This document shows positions 9,049 through 17,150 of a stretch of DNA of 64,000 nt, in pieces. The position numbers were made by a program, and so were the translations under genes. The first letter of the stretch is position 1, and every line of letters starts with the position of its first letter. The notes beneath the pieces are model-generated. The model saw only the letters and a program-made list of their open reading frames with translations, did not search any database and was not told where the DNA came from. The stretch comes from Microbacterium esteraromaticum (GTDB lineage: Bacteria; Actinomycetota; Actinomycetes; Actinomycetales; Microbacteriaceae), in NCBI RefSeq assembly GCF_028747645.1, contig NZ_CP118100.1:1116001-1180000 (forward strand). Direction: 5' to 3'.

Positions 9049-9476
9049 GAATCGTCGTCTTCGCACCGTCTGCCGGCGACATCGCCGGCGGCCTCAAGTC
9101 TCTCGCCGCCCATGCGGAGGTGACCGTCGTCTCGACTATGCCGGCGCAGTGGCCCGATGCCGATTCGCTGGCGGTAGGCACTTCGCCGCTTCGCCTGCGA
9201 TTGTCGGAGTTCGCGCGCCGCACGCCCCCGGGCCGCGCACTCAGGCGGCTGACACCGCTCGATCCCGGAGCCATGTTCGCGCATCGCGCGCGTCGGTCTG
9301 CGCAGGCGCAGGCCGCGATCTCCGCGGCGGACCTGCTGGTATCGGTCGAGCGCGACGCCCACTACGCCGTGTGGCGGGAGGCCAGGCGCCGCAGACGGCA
9401 AGGGGCCCCCGTGCCGGCGGTCGTTGGATTTCCGGCGGCGCGAGTGACGGCGGGCCGGTTCAGCCGCGATTCGTGA
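9045..9476 (+). CDS. Uncharacterised small protein, copy A of a mirrored pair
   Basis: A 143-residue protein of unknown function that starts in an ATGA overlap with the upstream transferase. It resembles the 140-residue product on the opposite strand at 9460-9882: both begin MR(I/V)V, carry an AEV segment near residue 25, a (T/S)PLD segment near 75 and then an AD(L/V)(L/V)V..(E/D)RDA....VW stretch near 100-115. The first 30 residues look like the first beta-alpha unit of a GT-B Rossmann domain without the rest of the enzyme. The last 17 bases overlap the last 17 of the convergent gene. No signal peptide or membrane helix is seen. Confidence 0.7.
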   Translation: MRIVVFAPSAGDIAGGLKSLAAHAEVTVVSTMPAQWPDADSLAVGTSPLRLRLSEFARRTPPGRALRRLTPLDPGAMFAHRARRSAQAQAAISAADLLVSVERDAHYAVWREARRRRRQGAPVPAVVGFPAARVTAGRFSRDS

Positions 9477-9882
9477 GGGCGAACAACGCGGCGGAGCCTC
9501 CGTAGACGGCGTCCCAGGAATCGCCGAGATCTCGCATCCTCGAGAGCTTCCACACCGTCAGGATCGCGTCCCGATCGAGAGCGACGACCACGTCCGCATC
9601 GCGCACCAGCGCGTGTAGCACACGGTCCCGCTTCGCAGCTCGCCACAGTCGGCGCGACCGGTCGAGCGGAGAGATGCGGATCGCATTCCGCCCGACGGCG
9701 GACCGCCAGGCCAGGCGTTCGATGCGCTGTGAAAGCCCGCGGGGGGCAGCGGGCGTCAGCACGTGCGTCACGGAGTGCGCGCCCTTCGACGCGGGTCCAA
9801 CGCGGACGACCTCGGCTCGTGCGGCCAGATCGGCGAGAGCGGGCGTCTCGTGATCGCTGGACATGATCGCCACCACGCGCAT
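9460..9882 (-). CDS. Uncharacterised small protein, copy B of a mirrored pair
   Basis: A 140-residue protein starting at ATG 9880-9882, which overlaps the stop of the upstream transferase (ATGA), exactly as in copy A. The frame is open 12 codons further upstream, but the coupled ATG and the match to copy A from residue 1 decide the start. It shares the MRVV start, SPLD segment and DADVVVALDRDAILTVW stretch with copy A. It has a soluble, Arg-rich composition and no recognised domain. Its job is presumably linked to the adjacent GT4 enzyme because the pairing is conserved in both copies. Confidence 0.7.
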   Translation of the reverse strand: MRVVAIMSSDHETPALADLAARAEVVRVGPASKGAHSVTHVLTPAAPRGLSQRIERLAWRSAVGRNAIRISPLDRSRRLWRAAKRDRVLHALVRDADVVVALDRDAILTVWKLSRMRDLGDSWDAVYGGSAALFALTNRG

Positions 9883-11210
9883 CAGGCACCCCCGACTTCG
9901 ACGAGGCGCTCGCGCCACTGCCGAGCGATCGGCTCCAGGACGCGCGCTCGTTCATAGCGATTCGCCCATTCCCGCGCGGCTCGCCGGTCGGCGACGGTCT
10001 GCTGTGCCGCGATATCGGCGGCGCGGATGAGCGCGTCAGCGACGTCCTCCGACTCGAGCGAAGCGGCCGGAGCCCACGCGGGATAGCCGCGCAGGGTGTC
10101 GCTGACTGCGTTCACCGGGTCGTGGACCGACACGATCGGAAGCCCGGTGGCCATGTACTCGAAGACCTTTCCGCTGGTCATGAAGCGGCTGGTGCCAAGT
10201 GGCAGGATCAGCGCGTCGAGACCGGCGTAGGTGTCTGCGATCTCGGCCTTGGACACCGGGCCGTTGTAACGCACCGAACCGTCGACGGCAGCGGCGATCG
10301 TACCCAGGACGTTCCCCTCATCGTCGCCCTGATGACCGAGATAGCCGTAGAGGTCTATCCGGGCATCCGACAGCGCGCCCCTGGCTCTGGCCGACAGCCA
10401 CCCGTCGACGAGCTGCGGGATCGGCGTCTGCGACGTCATCGTGCCGATGTTCCCGAAGACCAGCTCGGCGTCGCGATCGGCGCGAGGGGCGGCGACGTCG
10501 CCCACGAACTCCGGGTCGAACCCGTTCGAGACGACCCGGATGCGCTCTGCCGCCTGCGGGTACAGGTCGCGATGCCACTGCGCGATGGGCTCGTTCACGA
10601 ACCACGCCTCATCTGCCGACTCGATCAGCCGCTTCTCCCACTGCGCCCCGGGATGGCGGTCGGTGAGCGTGCGCCGCCCTGAGTACATGTCCAGCTGCCA
10701 GGTGTCGCGATAATCCATGACGAACGGGACGTTCGCAGTGTTCTTCAGATGAAAGCCGGCGGTGTGCACGACGTTCGGGTTCCCCGAGCCGATCGTGAGC
10801 GTGACCGGGTGATCGCGATGGATGCGTGTCGCGGCCTGCTCCAGATTCGTGCGCCACAGCCCATAGCGCGGTTCGGGGAACACCCGGGAGGTGCGCCAGC
10901 CGCGCCAGCCGTTCCACAGTTCGGGCGCATGTGCGCGAAAGCTGCCCCAGGTGCGCAGATCCAGGACGGTCTCATCGTGCGGGAACGGGATGCGCTCGAT
11001 GCGAATCCTCGGATCCACACGCTCTTCCATCGACGGGTCGACTCCGGTGCTGCGCAGGAAGACCTCGCGCGGCACGGTCAGAACCGTGACATCCCAGCCC
11101 TCGCGAGCGAACGCGTTCGCTGTCGCCAGCAGGCGGTACGCGCCGCCGCTGCGTGACGGCGGGAAGCCCCAGGCGACATAGAGTAGGTGAGGCGGTGATA
11201 CGTGCGACAA
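9882..11210 (-). CDS. Glycosyltransferase family 4, copy B of a mirrored pair
   Basis: A 442-residue GT4-like enzyme, paralogous to the + strand gene at 7717-9048: the GFPPSRSGGAYR, VTVLTVPREVFLRS, DYRDTW, WFVNEPIAQWH and TSGKVFEYMATGLPIVSVHDP landmarks line up along the length. The frame starts at a TTG (11208-11210) and no ATG or GTG gives a complete N-terminal beta strand, so the start is less sure. It is divergent from the next gene (73 bases between starts) and coupled by ATGA to the small gene downstream. Donor and acceptor unknown. Confidence 0.83.
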   Translation of the reverse strand: MSHVSPPHLLYVAWGFPPSRSGGAYRLLATANAFAREGWDVTVLTVPREVFLRSTGVDPSMEERVDPRIRIERIPFPHDETVLDLRTWGSFRAHAPELWNGWRGWRTSRVFPEPRYGLWRTNLEQAATRIHRDHPVTLTIGSGNPNVVHTAGFHLKNTANVPFVMDYRDTWQLDMYSGRRTLTDRHPGAQWEKRLIESADEAWFVNEPIAQWHRDLYPQAAERIRVVSNGFDPEFVGDVAAPRADRDAELVFGNIGTMTSQTPIPQLVDGWLSARARGALSDARIDLYGYLGHQGDDEGNVLGTIAAAVDGSVRYNGPVSKAEIADTYAGLDALILPLGTSRFMTSGKVFEYMATGLPIVSVHDPVNAVSDTLRGYPAWAPAASLESEDVADALIRAADIAAQQTVADRRAAREWANRYERARVLEPIARQWRERLVEVGGA

Positions 11211-11283
11211 AGGCGAACCTGCTGAGAAGTGGCGATCAGAGGGCGAGAACGCCTAACCATAACACCGGTCCTTGGAGGGGCAG

Positions 11284-12438
11284 ATGCGCATAGCGGTGAC
11301 GAAAGCATCCATCCTCATACCGCCGACGTACTTCGCGGTCTCGCACGCGCGGCTTCTGGGAGCAGCGCACGACGTGAGAATATTCGCCGGTGCGGCCAGG
11401 GTCACCGACCCGCATGCCCTCGACGGAATCGAACTGGACGAGACTCTCCCGCAGGTGCTGCCGTTCACGGATCGCTGGCCCATCCGCAGGCGGGAGCAGG
11501 TCGGGGCTCTGCTGTGGGGCGCCACGTCCCGGCGCATCAGACGATGGGCGCCGGACGTCATCCATCAGCATTTCGCGTATGGGGCGCGGGCAGCGGTATC
11601 GGCCGCGAAGCGAGCGCGACGGCCGCTGGCCGTCACTGTGCACGGCGGAGACGCATTCGTCCCGCTCACCCCGCTGCGCGAGCGGGGCCTGCGGGCGCGT
11701 CCGGCGCTGTTCGCGATGCAGCGCGAGGTCAGGGCGGTGTACCGGAGGGCCGATCTGATCCTCGCGGTGAGTGAGTACATCGCGGGCATCGCGGTGCAGG
11801 GCGGAGCGGATCCCGCACGCGTTCGCGTGCACTATCAGGGGATCGACACGGATGTCTTCACACCCCCCGAAGAGCCGATGACCGCGAGCGTGCGCCGGGT
11901 GCTCTTCGTCGGTCGGCTGGTCGACGCCAAGGGCGTGTTCGATCTGCTCGAGGCGTCGGCTGCTCTCGTGGAAGAGCAGCCACACGAACTGGTCTTCGTC
12001 GGCGATGGACCCGCACGCACACGCCTGGAATCCGCGGCGCAGGCGTCGCCGCATATTCGCGTGGCGGGTTCCCTGCCGAGCTCGGAGGTGCGGGACCTGC
12101 TGCGCACTGCGCACGCGCTCGTGCTTCCCACCCGGCTCAACGGCCGCGCGCGGGAAGCCGCCGGGCTCGTCCTGCTCGAAGCCCAGGCATGCGGAGTCCC
12201 GGTGATCGCATACGACAGTGGCGGCACTGCCGAGATGATGAACGTCGGGGAGACCGGTTGGCTCGCCCCCGAAGGCGATGTGGAGTCTCTGCAGGCGCGG
12301 CTCTCCGAGTCCCTTTCGCAGACCGCGTCGAGTCGCGCGGATATGGGGCGTCGCGCCCGGGCCTTCGTCGTCGAACATCGAAGCCTGACGGCGAGCGCTC
12401 GTCAGCTTTCCGCCATCTACGAGGAGATCCGCCGGTGA
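11284..12438 (+). CDS. Glycosyltransferase family 4 (WcaL-like)
   Basis: A 384-residue retaining GT-B enzyme. It shows HQHFAYGA and VHGGDAF in the acceptor domain, VGRLVDAKGVFDLLEA at the start of the donor domain and REAAGLVLLEAQACGVPVIA with the EX7E-type motif near the C-terminus. ATG 11284 is preceded by a strong Shine-Dalgarno GGAGGGG (11274-11280), preferred over a TTG at 11272. It is the first gene of a + operon running to 18253 and its stop overlaps the next GTG. WcaL-type enzymes are often galactosyl- or glucosyltransferases in exopolysaccharide synthesis; specificity here is not known. Confidence 0.87.
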   Translation: MRIAVTKASILIPPTYFAVSHARLLGAAHDVRIFAGAARVTDPHALDGIELDETLPQVLPFTDRWPIRRREQVGALLWGATSRRIRRWAPDVIHQHFAYGARAAVSAAKRARRPLAVTVHGGDAFVPLTPLRERGLRARPALFAMQREVRAVYRRADLILAVSEYIAGIAVQGGADPARVRVHYQGIDTDVFTPPEEPMTASVRRVLFVGRLVDAKGVFDLLEASAALVEEQPHELVFVGDGPARTRLESAAQASPHIRVAGSLPSSEVRDLLRTAHALVLPTRLNGRAREAAGLVLLEAQACGVPVIAYDSGGTAEMMNVGETGWLAPEGDVESLQARLSESLSQTASSRADMGRRARAFVVEHRSLTASARQLSAIYEEIRR

Positions 12439-13574
12439 CCCGCATCCTCTGCATCTCCCTGTCGCCCATCCGCCGCGATGCGCGAGTGCTGCGCCAGATC
12501 AGTGTGCTTCGCGAGTTGGGTGACGTCGTCACCGTCGGCTACGACGAGCAGCCCGATGGCGTCATCGAGCACATCCGCGTGCCGGATGATCGACTGTCAC
12601 TGCCCCAGACTCCGGGGGGAGTGCTGAATCTCGGTCTGCGCAGATTCTCTGCGGTCGAGTTGGCGGCGCCGGGAGTGTCGTATGCGCTCGAGCAGCTGCG
12701 CGGACGGGAATTCGATCTGGTCGTCGCCAACGACGCGCGCGTGCTGGGTCTTGCCTTCGAGGTCGCCGGCGACGCGCCCGTCTGGGCGGATATGCACGAG
12801 TGGGCTCCTGAGGAGCGCACGCATGTGCTGTCCTGGCGGCTTCTCGTCGCCCCGTTCATGGTTCATCTCTGCCGTAAGTATCTTCCGCGCGCCGCCGCGG
12901 TGACCACGGTCGGTGGGGAGATCGCTGAGCTCTACCAGCGCGACTTCGGGGTCACGCCTCAAGTGATGCGCAACGCGGCGCCGTTCGCGGACCTGAACCC
13001 GAGTGAGATGGTGGCCGGTCGGATCCGGCTCGTGCACAGCGGGGGAGCGGTCCACGGCCGCAACCTCGAGGCGATGATCGACGCGGTGAAGGAACTCGAC
13101 GACCGCTTCTCGCTCGATCTGTACCTCGTGCCGGCTGCGGACGGGGGCAAGTATCTCCGCTCGCTGAAGGAGCGTGCCGGCGGAGACCCCAGGGTCGTGT
13201 TTCACGAGCCGGTGGCACCGTCGATGCTGCCCGCCACTCTCAACGCGTATGACGTGGGCGTGTTCTGGATCCCGCCCGTGCACACGAACGCGCGTCTGAC
13301 GCTGCCGAACAAGCTGTTCGACTACGTGCAGGGACGTCTGGCGCTGGCGATCGGCCCGACCATCGAGATGGAGCGCGTCGTGCGAGAGCACGAACTCGGC
13401 GTGATCAGCGCCGGGTTCGACGTGCAGAGCTGCGTCGAATCGCTCCGAGCCCTGACCCCCGACGACATCATGCGTTTCAAGCGGGCATCGGACGCGAGCG
13501 CTGAAGAACTGAGCTTCGAGCACGAGGGTGCGGCCGCGTTGGCGATGCTCCGCACCGTGCTCTCCACTTCGTAG
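12435..13574 (+). CDS. Glycosyltransferase (GT-B fold)
   Basis: A 379-residue protein whose GTG start sits in a GTGA overlap with the preceding transferase. It has SPIRRDARVLRQI near the N-terminus, a mid-protein ADMHEWAPEERTH segment and a donor-domain pattern LVHSGGAVHGRNLEAMIDAV ... FDYVQGRLALAIGP. This is the layout of GT4-like enzymes in capsule and exopolysaccharide loci. The frame runs open 82 codons further upstream but that overlaps the preceding gene. Substrates unknown. Confidence 0.8.
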   Translation: MTRILCISLSPIRRDARVLRQISVLRELGDVVTVGYDEQPDGVIEHIRVPDDRLSLPQTPGGVLNLGLRRFSAVELAAPGVSYALEQLRGREFDLVVANDARVLGLAFEVAGDAPVWADMHEWAPEERTHVLSWRLLVAPFMVHLCRKYLPRAAAVTTVGGEIAELYQRDFGVTPQVMRNAAPFADLNPSEMVAGRIRLVHSGGAVHGRNLEAMIDAVKELDDRFSLDLYLVPAADGGKYLRSLKERAGGDPRVVFHEPVAPSMLPATLNAYDVGVFWIPPVHTNARLTLPNKLFDYVQGRLALAIGPTIEMERVVREHELGVISAGFDVQSCVESLRALTPDDIMRFKRASDASAEELSFEHEGAAALAMLRTVLSTS

Positions 13575-13586
13575 ACTGGAGCCACT

Positions 13587-14654
13587 GTGAAGATCGTCAG
13601 TGTGGTGGGCGCGCGCCCGCAGTTCGTGAAGCTTGCTCCCATTCACAAGGCGGCACTCGCCGCCGGTGTGGAGCATGTCATCGTGCATACCGGGCAGCAT
13701 TATGATCCGATGCTCTCGGACGTCTTCTTCGAGGATCTGGGCATCGGCGCTCCTGATGTGCATCTTGGGGTCGGCAGTGGTTCGCATGGGGTGCAGACCG
13801 GTGCGATGCTGGCGGCTCTGGATGCCGTCTTCGATGAGCACCGTCCCGACTGGGTGCTGGTGTACGGCGACACAAACTCGACGGTTGCTGCCGCGTTGAG
13901 CGCGGTGAAGATGCACATCCCCGTCGCGCATCTCGAGGCGGGGCTGCGCAGCTTCAACCGCCGGATGCCGGAAGAGCACAACCGGGTGATGACCGATCAT
14001 GCGGCGGATCTGCTGCTGGCGCCGACGCAGGTGGCGGTGGAGCACCTGGCATCCGAGGGTCTTGAGAAGCGCACCGTGCAGGTAGGTGACGTGATGACCG
14101 ACGTGCTGTATGAAGTGCGCGATCAGGTCGCCGGCAGCCCGTCGGCGCTGCTGTCGGAGCTGGGGCTGCAGCCGGGCGGGTTCTACGTGGCGACGATCCA
14201 TCGTGCCGAGAACACCGACGACCCGGCCCGGCTGGCGGAGGTGGCGGGCAGTCTTGCCGGCCTGGACAAGCCGGTGGTCCTGCTCGCTCATCCTCGGGTG
14301 GTCGCCAAGGCGGCGGCCCATGGCATCTCTCTCACGCAGGGCTCGCTGATCGCTCACGCCCCGCTCGCCTATGCCGATCTGATCGCCGCGGCGCTTTCCA
14401 GCGCCGGCGTCGTCACGGACTCTGGCGGCCTGCAGAAGGAGGCCTTCCTGCTCGGGGTGCCGTGCACGACGGTGCGCACCGAGACGGAGTGGGTCGAGAC
14501 GGTGGAGTTGGGCTGGAATGTGCTGGCGAACACGGCGGCCGAGATCGCTGCGGGGGTCACCCGCCCCATCCCCGCGCCCGCGGATGCCGCGCCGTACGGC
14601 GACGGCCACGCCGCCGATCGCGTCGTCCAGGCGCTGTTCGCCTGGCAGCGCTGA
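13587..14654 (+). CDS. wbpI: UDP-sugar 2-epimerase, WbpI-like (UDP-GlcNAc3NAcA 2-epimerase)
   Basis: A 355-residue non-hydrolysing UDP-GlcNAc-type 2-epimerase with GARPQF (8-13), VYGDTNST around D95, HLEAGLRSFNRRMPEE with E117 and E129/E130, and ATIHRAEN. The RSFN(x)RMPEE(x)NR stretch and QVGDVMTD segment are closer to WbpI than to WecB. WbpI epimerises C2 of UDP-2,3-diacetamido-2,3-dideoxy-glucuronate to UDP-ManNAc3NAcA, the step after WbpD. GTG start with GGAG (13578-13581) five bases upstream; a TAGACT hexamer overlaps the preceding stop. Alternative: an ordinary WecB acting on UDP-GlcNAc. Confidence 0.85.
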   Translation: MKIVSVVGARPQFVKLAPIHKAALAAGVEHVIVHTGQHYDPMLSDVFFEDLGIGAPDVHLGVGSGSHGVQTGAMLAALDAVFDEHRPDWVLVYGDTNSTVAAALSAVKMHIPVAHLEAGLRSFNRRMPEEHNRVMTDHAADLLLAPTQVAVEHLASEGLEKRTVQVGDVMTDVLYEVRDQVAGSPSALLSELGLQPGGFYVATIHRAENTDDPARLAEVAGSLAGLDKPVVLLAHPRVVAKAAAHGISLTQGSLIAHAPLAYADLIAAALSSAGVVTDSGGLQKEAFLLGVPCTTVRTETEWVETVELGWNVLANTAAEIAAGVTRPIPAPADAAPYGDGHAADRVVQALFAWQR

Positions 14655-14711
14655 TCGCAGCCGAAGCGCGGCTGAGAGGCCGGGCACCGCGAGAACCGTA
14701 GAATAGGGATC

Positions 14712-16007
14712 ATGCGTATCGCTGTTGTGGCCCTTGGGAAGATCGGCCTGCCTCTTGCTGTCCAGTTCGCTTCGTCTGGTCATGAGGTGATCGGGGTGGA
14801 CGTCAATCAGAAGGCGGTGGACTCGATCAACGCCGCCAGGGAGCCGTTCCCGGGCGAGGCGGAGCTGCAGGAGCGTCTGGAGGAGTTGATCCCGGCGGGG
14901 CGGCTGCGGGCGACGACAAACTACGCGGAGGCGATTCCGGGTGCTGATGCCGTGGTGCTTGTGGCACCGGTGTTCGTGAACGATGAGACCTGGGAGCCGG
15001 ATTTCAAGTACATGGACGCCGCGACGAAGTCGCTGGCGGAGCACCTCACTCCGGGCACGCTGGTCTCGTACGAGACCACCCTTCCGGTGGGCACGACCCG
15101 TACGCGCTGGAGGCCGATGCTCGAAGAGGGGTCGGGCCTGACCGAGGGCGTGGACTTCCATGTGGTCTACTCGCCCGAGCGAGTGCTGACCGGCCGGGTC
15201 TTCGAAGACCTGCGCAAGTACCCCAAGCTCATCGGCGCGCTCTCTGATGAGGGCACCCGACGGGCGCGGGAGTTCTACGAGGCGGTGCTGCAGTTCGACG
15301 AGCGCCCCGACCTCGCGCAGCCGAACGGCGTGTGGGACCTCGGCTCGACCGAGGCATCCGAGATGGCGAAGCTTGCCGAGACGACCTATCGCGACGTGAA
15401 CATCGGGCTGGCGAACCAGTTCGGCCTGTTTGCGGCATCGCACGGCATCGACGTGTACAAGGTGATCGAGGCATGCAACTCGCAGCCCTACAGTCACATC
15501 CACCGTCCCGGCATTGCCGTCGGCGGACACTGCATCCCGGTGTACCCGCGGCTGTACCTGTCGACGGACCCCGACGCTGACATCGTGCGCGTCGCCCGTC
15601 AGCTCAACGCGTCGATGCCGGAGCGTCTGGTCGCCCAGGCCGAGGGGATCCTGGGGGATCTCACCGGCCGGCGGGCAGTTGTGCTGGGAGCGGCGTACCG
15701 CGGGGGAGTGAAGGAGACCGCGTTCTCGGGCGTCTTCCCGACCGTCGACGCGCTGCGCTCGCGCGGTGCGGAGGTGCTCGTGCACGACCCGCTGTACACC
15801 GACGACGAGCTGCGCGGTCTCGGCTTCGAGCCGTACGCGATCGGCGGGGCCGCCGACCTGGCTATCCTGCAGACCGACCACGCCGACTACAAGACCCTGA
15901 CACCGGCCGACATCCCCGGGGTGAAGCTGCTCGTCGACGGGCGCAACGCCAGCGACGCAGGCCTGTGGGCCGGCACCCCCCGCATCGTCGTCGGCACCGC
16001 CGGCTGA
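14712..16007 (+). CDS. wbpA: Nucleotide-sugar 6-dehydrogenase, WbpA/WecC family
   Basis: A 431-residue NAD-dependent UDP-sugar dehydrogenase. The N-terminal Rossmann motif is ALGKIGLPLA (7-16); the catalytic cysteine is C274 in GGHCIPVYP, where most relatives have VDP. It oxidises C6 of UDP-HexNAc to the uronic acid in two steps. With wbpB, wbpE, wbpD and wbpI in the same locus, UDP-GlcNAc to UDP-GlcNAcA is the most economical role; a WecC role on UDP-ManNAc is the alternative. A TAGAAT hexamer (14699-14704) lies 7 bases before the ATG, so transcription may start at the initiation codon. Confidence 0.86.
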   Translation: MRIAVVALGKIGLPLAVQFASSGHEVIGVDVNQKAVDSINAAREPFPGEAELQERLEELIPAGRLRATTNYAEAIPGADAVVLVAPVFVNDETWEPDFKYMDAATKSLAEHLTPGTLVSYETTLPVGTTRTRWRPMLEEGSGLTEGVDFHVVYSPERVLTGRVFEDLRKYPKLIGALSDEGTRRAREFYEAVLQFDERPDLAQPNGVWDLGSTEASEMAKLAETTYRDVNIGLANQFGLFAASHGIDVYKVIEACNSQPYSHIHRPGIAVGGHCIPVYPRLYLSTDPDADIVRVARQLNASMPERLVAQAEGILGDLTGRRAVVLGAAYRGGVKETAFSGVFPTVDALRSRGAEVLVHDPLYTDDELRGLGFEPYAIGGAADLAILQTDHADYKTLTPADIPGVKLLVDGRNASDAGLWAGTPRIVVGTAG

Positions 16008-16016
16008 GCCGAGCCC

Positions 16017-17150
16017 TTGGTCGCCGTCTCCGTCATCGTCCCCACCTACAATGAGGGGCCGAACGTCGCACCCCTCGTGGCGCGGCTCAGCGTTCTCCCG
16101 CACATCGCGGAGATCATCTTCGTCGACGACTCCACTGACGACACCCCCGCTGAGATCGAGCGGATCGCAGCCGAAGCGGACGTACACGTGCAGTTGCTGC
16201 ACCGTGAGGAGGCCACCGGAGGGCTGGGTGGTGCGGTGCTGTGCGGCTTCGATGCCGCGACGTCGGATGTGTGCGTCGTCATGGACGGCGATTTGCAGCA
16301 TCCGCCTGAGGTCATCCCGCAGCTGATCGGACGCTACGACCAGGGCGAGACCGATGTGGTGGTCGCTTCGCGCTACGCCGGCGAGGGCTCCGCCGCCGGG
16401 CTGGCCGGCTTCACGCGGGTCGCAGTGTCCCGTGGATCGACGCTGCTCACGAAGGCGATGTTCCCGCGGCGCCTGTACGGCTGCAGTGATCCGATGACCG
16501 GGTTCTTCCTGGTGGACCTGAAGAGCATCGATCGCAGCGTGCTGCGTCCGCAGGGGTTCAAGATCCTCCTTGAGATCCTCGCCCGCCACACGCTGCGCAT
16601 CGCCGAGGTCTCCTTCGACTTCGCAGATCGGAACGCGGGAGAATCTAAGGCGTCGCTGAAGCAGGGCATCCGATTCCTGCGTCAGCTCTCGTCATTGCGC
16701 TTCGGCAAGATGCCGGCGTTCGCGCTCGTCGGTGGGATCGGCGCGGTCGTCAACGTCTTCATCGTCTGGCTGCTCACCGCCCTCGAAGTCGGTTACCTGT
16801 GGGCCGCGATCGTCGGCGCCGAGATCACCATCGTCGGGAACTTCCTCATCCTCGACCGCTACGTGTTCTCCGAACTGAAGGCCGAGGCGGCGCCGTTCTG
16901 GCGTCGGTTCAGCCAGTCGTTCCTGTTCAACAACGCCGAGGCGATGATCCGGATCCCCGTGATGGCTCTGCTGGTAGAGAGCTGGCACATCTCCGCGGCT
17001 CTGGCCACAGCTGCGACGCTGGCCGTCGCCTTCGTCGTGCGGTTCGTCTTCCATTCGCTTGTGGTCTACCGGCCGCGTCCCTCCGACCGAACCGGACGCG
17101 CCCTGAAGGAGACCGCGGCGGCAACGACCCCGTCCGGCGCCGAAGCATGA
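16017..17150 (+). CDS. GT2 glycosyltransferase fused to GtrA-type membrane domain
   Basis: A 377-residue fusion. Residues about 1-225 are a DPM1-like GT2 domain with VPTYNEG, a DDS and the catalytic VVMDGDLQHPPE; residues about 235-350 are four predicted helices of the GtrA/DPMS family. Such enzymes build polyprenyl-phosphate sugars used by membrane transferases outside the cytoplasm. The next gene, a PIG-V-like GT-C mannosyltransferase, is a plausible user of that donor. Start is a TTG nine bases after the wbpA stop; it gives a full first beta strand. The stop overlaps the next ATG. Confidence 0.85.
   Translation: MVAVSVIVPTYNEGPNVAPLVARLSVLPHIAEIIFVDDSTDDTPAEIERIAAEADVHVQLLHREEATGGLGGAVLCGFDAATSDVCVVMDGDLQHPPEVIPQLIGRYDQGETDVVVASRYAGEGSAAGLAGFTRVAVSRGSTLLTKAMFPRRLYGCSDPMTGFFLVDLKSIDRSVLRPQGFKILLEILARHTLRIAEVSFDFADRNAGESKASLKQGIRFLRQLSSLRFGKMPAFALVGGIGAVVNVFIVWLLTALEVGYLWAAIVGAEITIVGNFLILDRYVFSELKAEAAPFWRRFSQSFLFNNAEAMIRIPVMALLVESWHISAALATAATLAVAFVVRFVFHSLVVYRPRPSDRTGRALKETAAATTPSGAEA

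Noticed and set aside
9045..9882. Broken halves of one glycosyltransferase gene
   Set aside because: The two small frames are on opposite strands, start in coupled ATGA overlaps and resemble each other from residue 1, so they are duplicates and not fragments of one gene.
12597..16589. A 1330-codon open frame on the - strand
   Set aside because: It lies antisense to transferase, wbpI, wbpA and GT2-GtrA genes, which have clear motifs; long antisense frames are common in such GC-rich DNA and this one reads as a His/Arg-rich, motif-free sequence.
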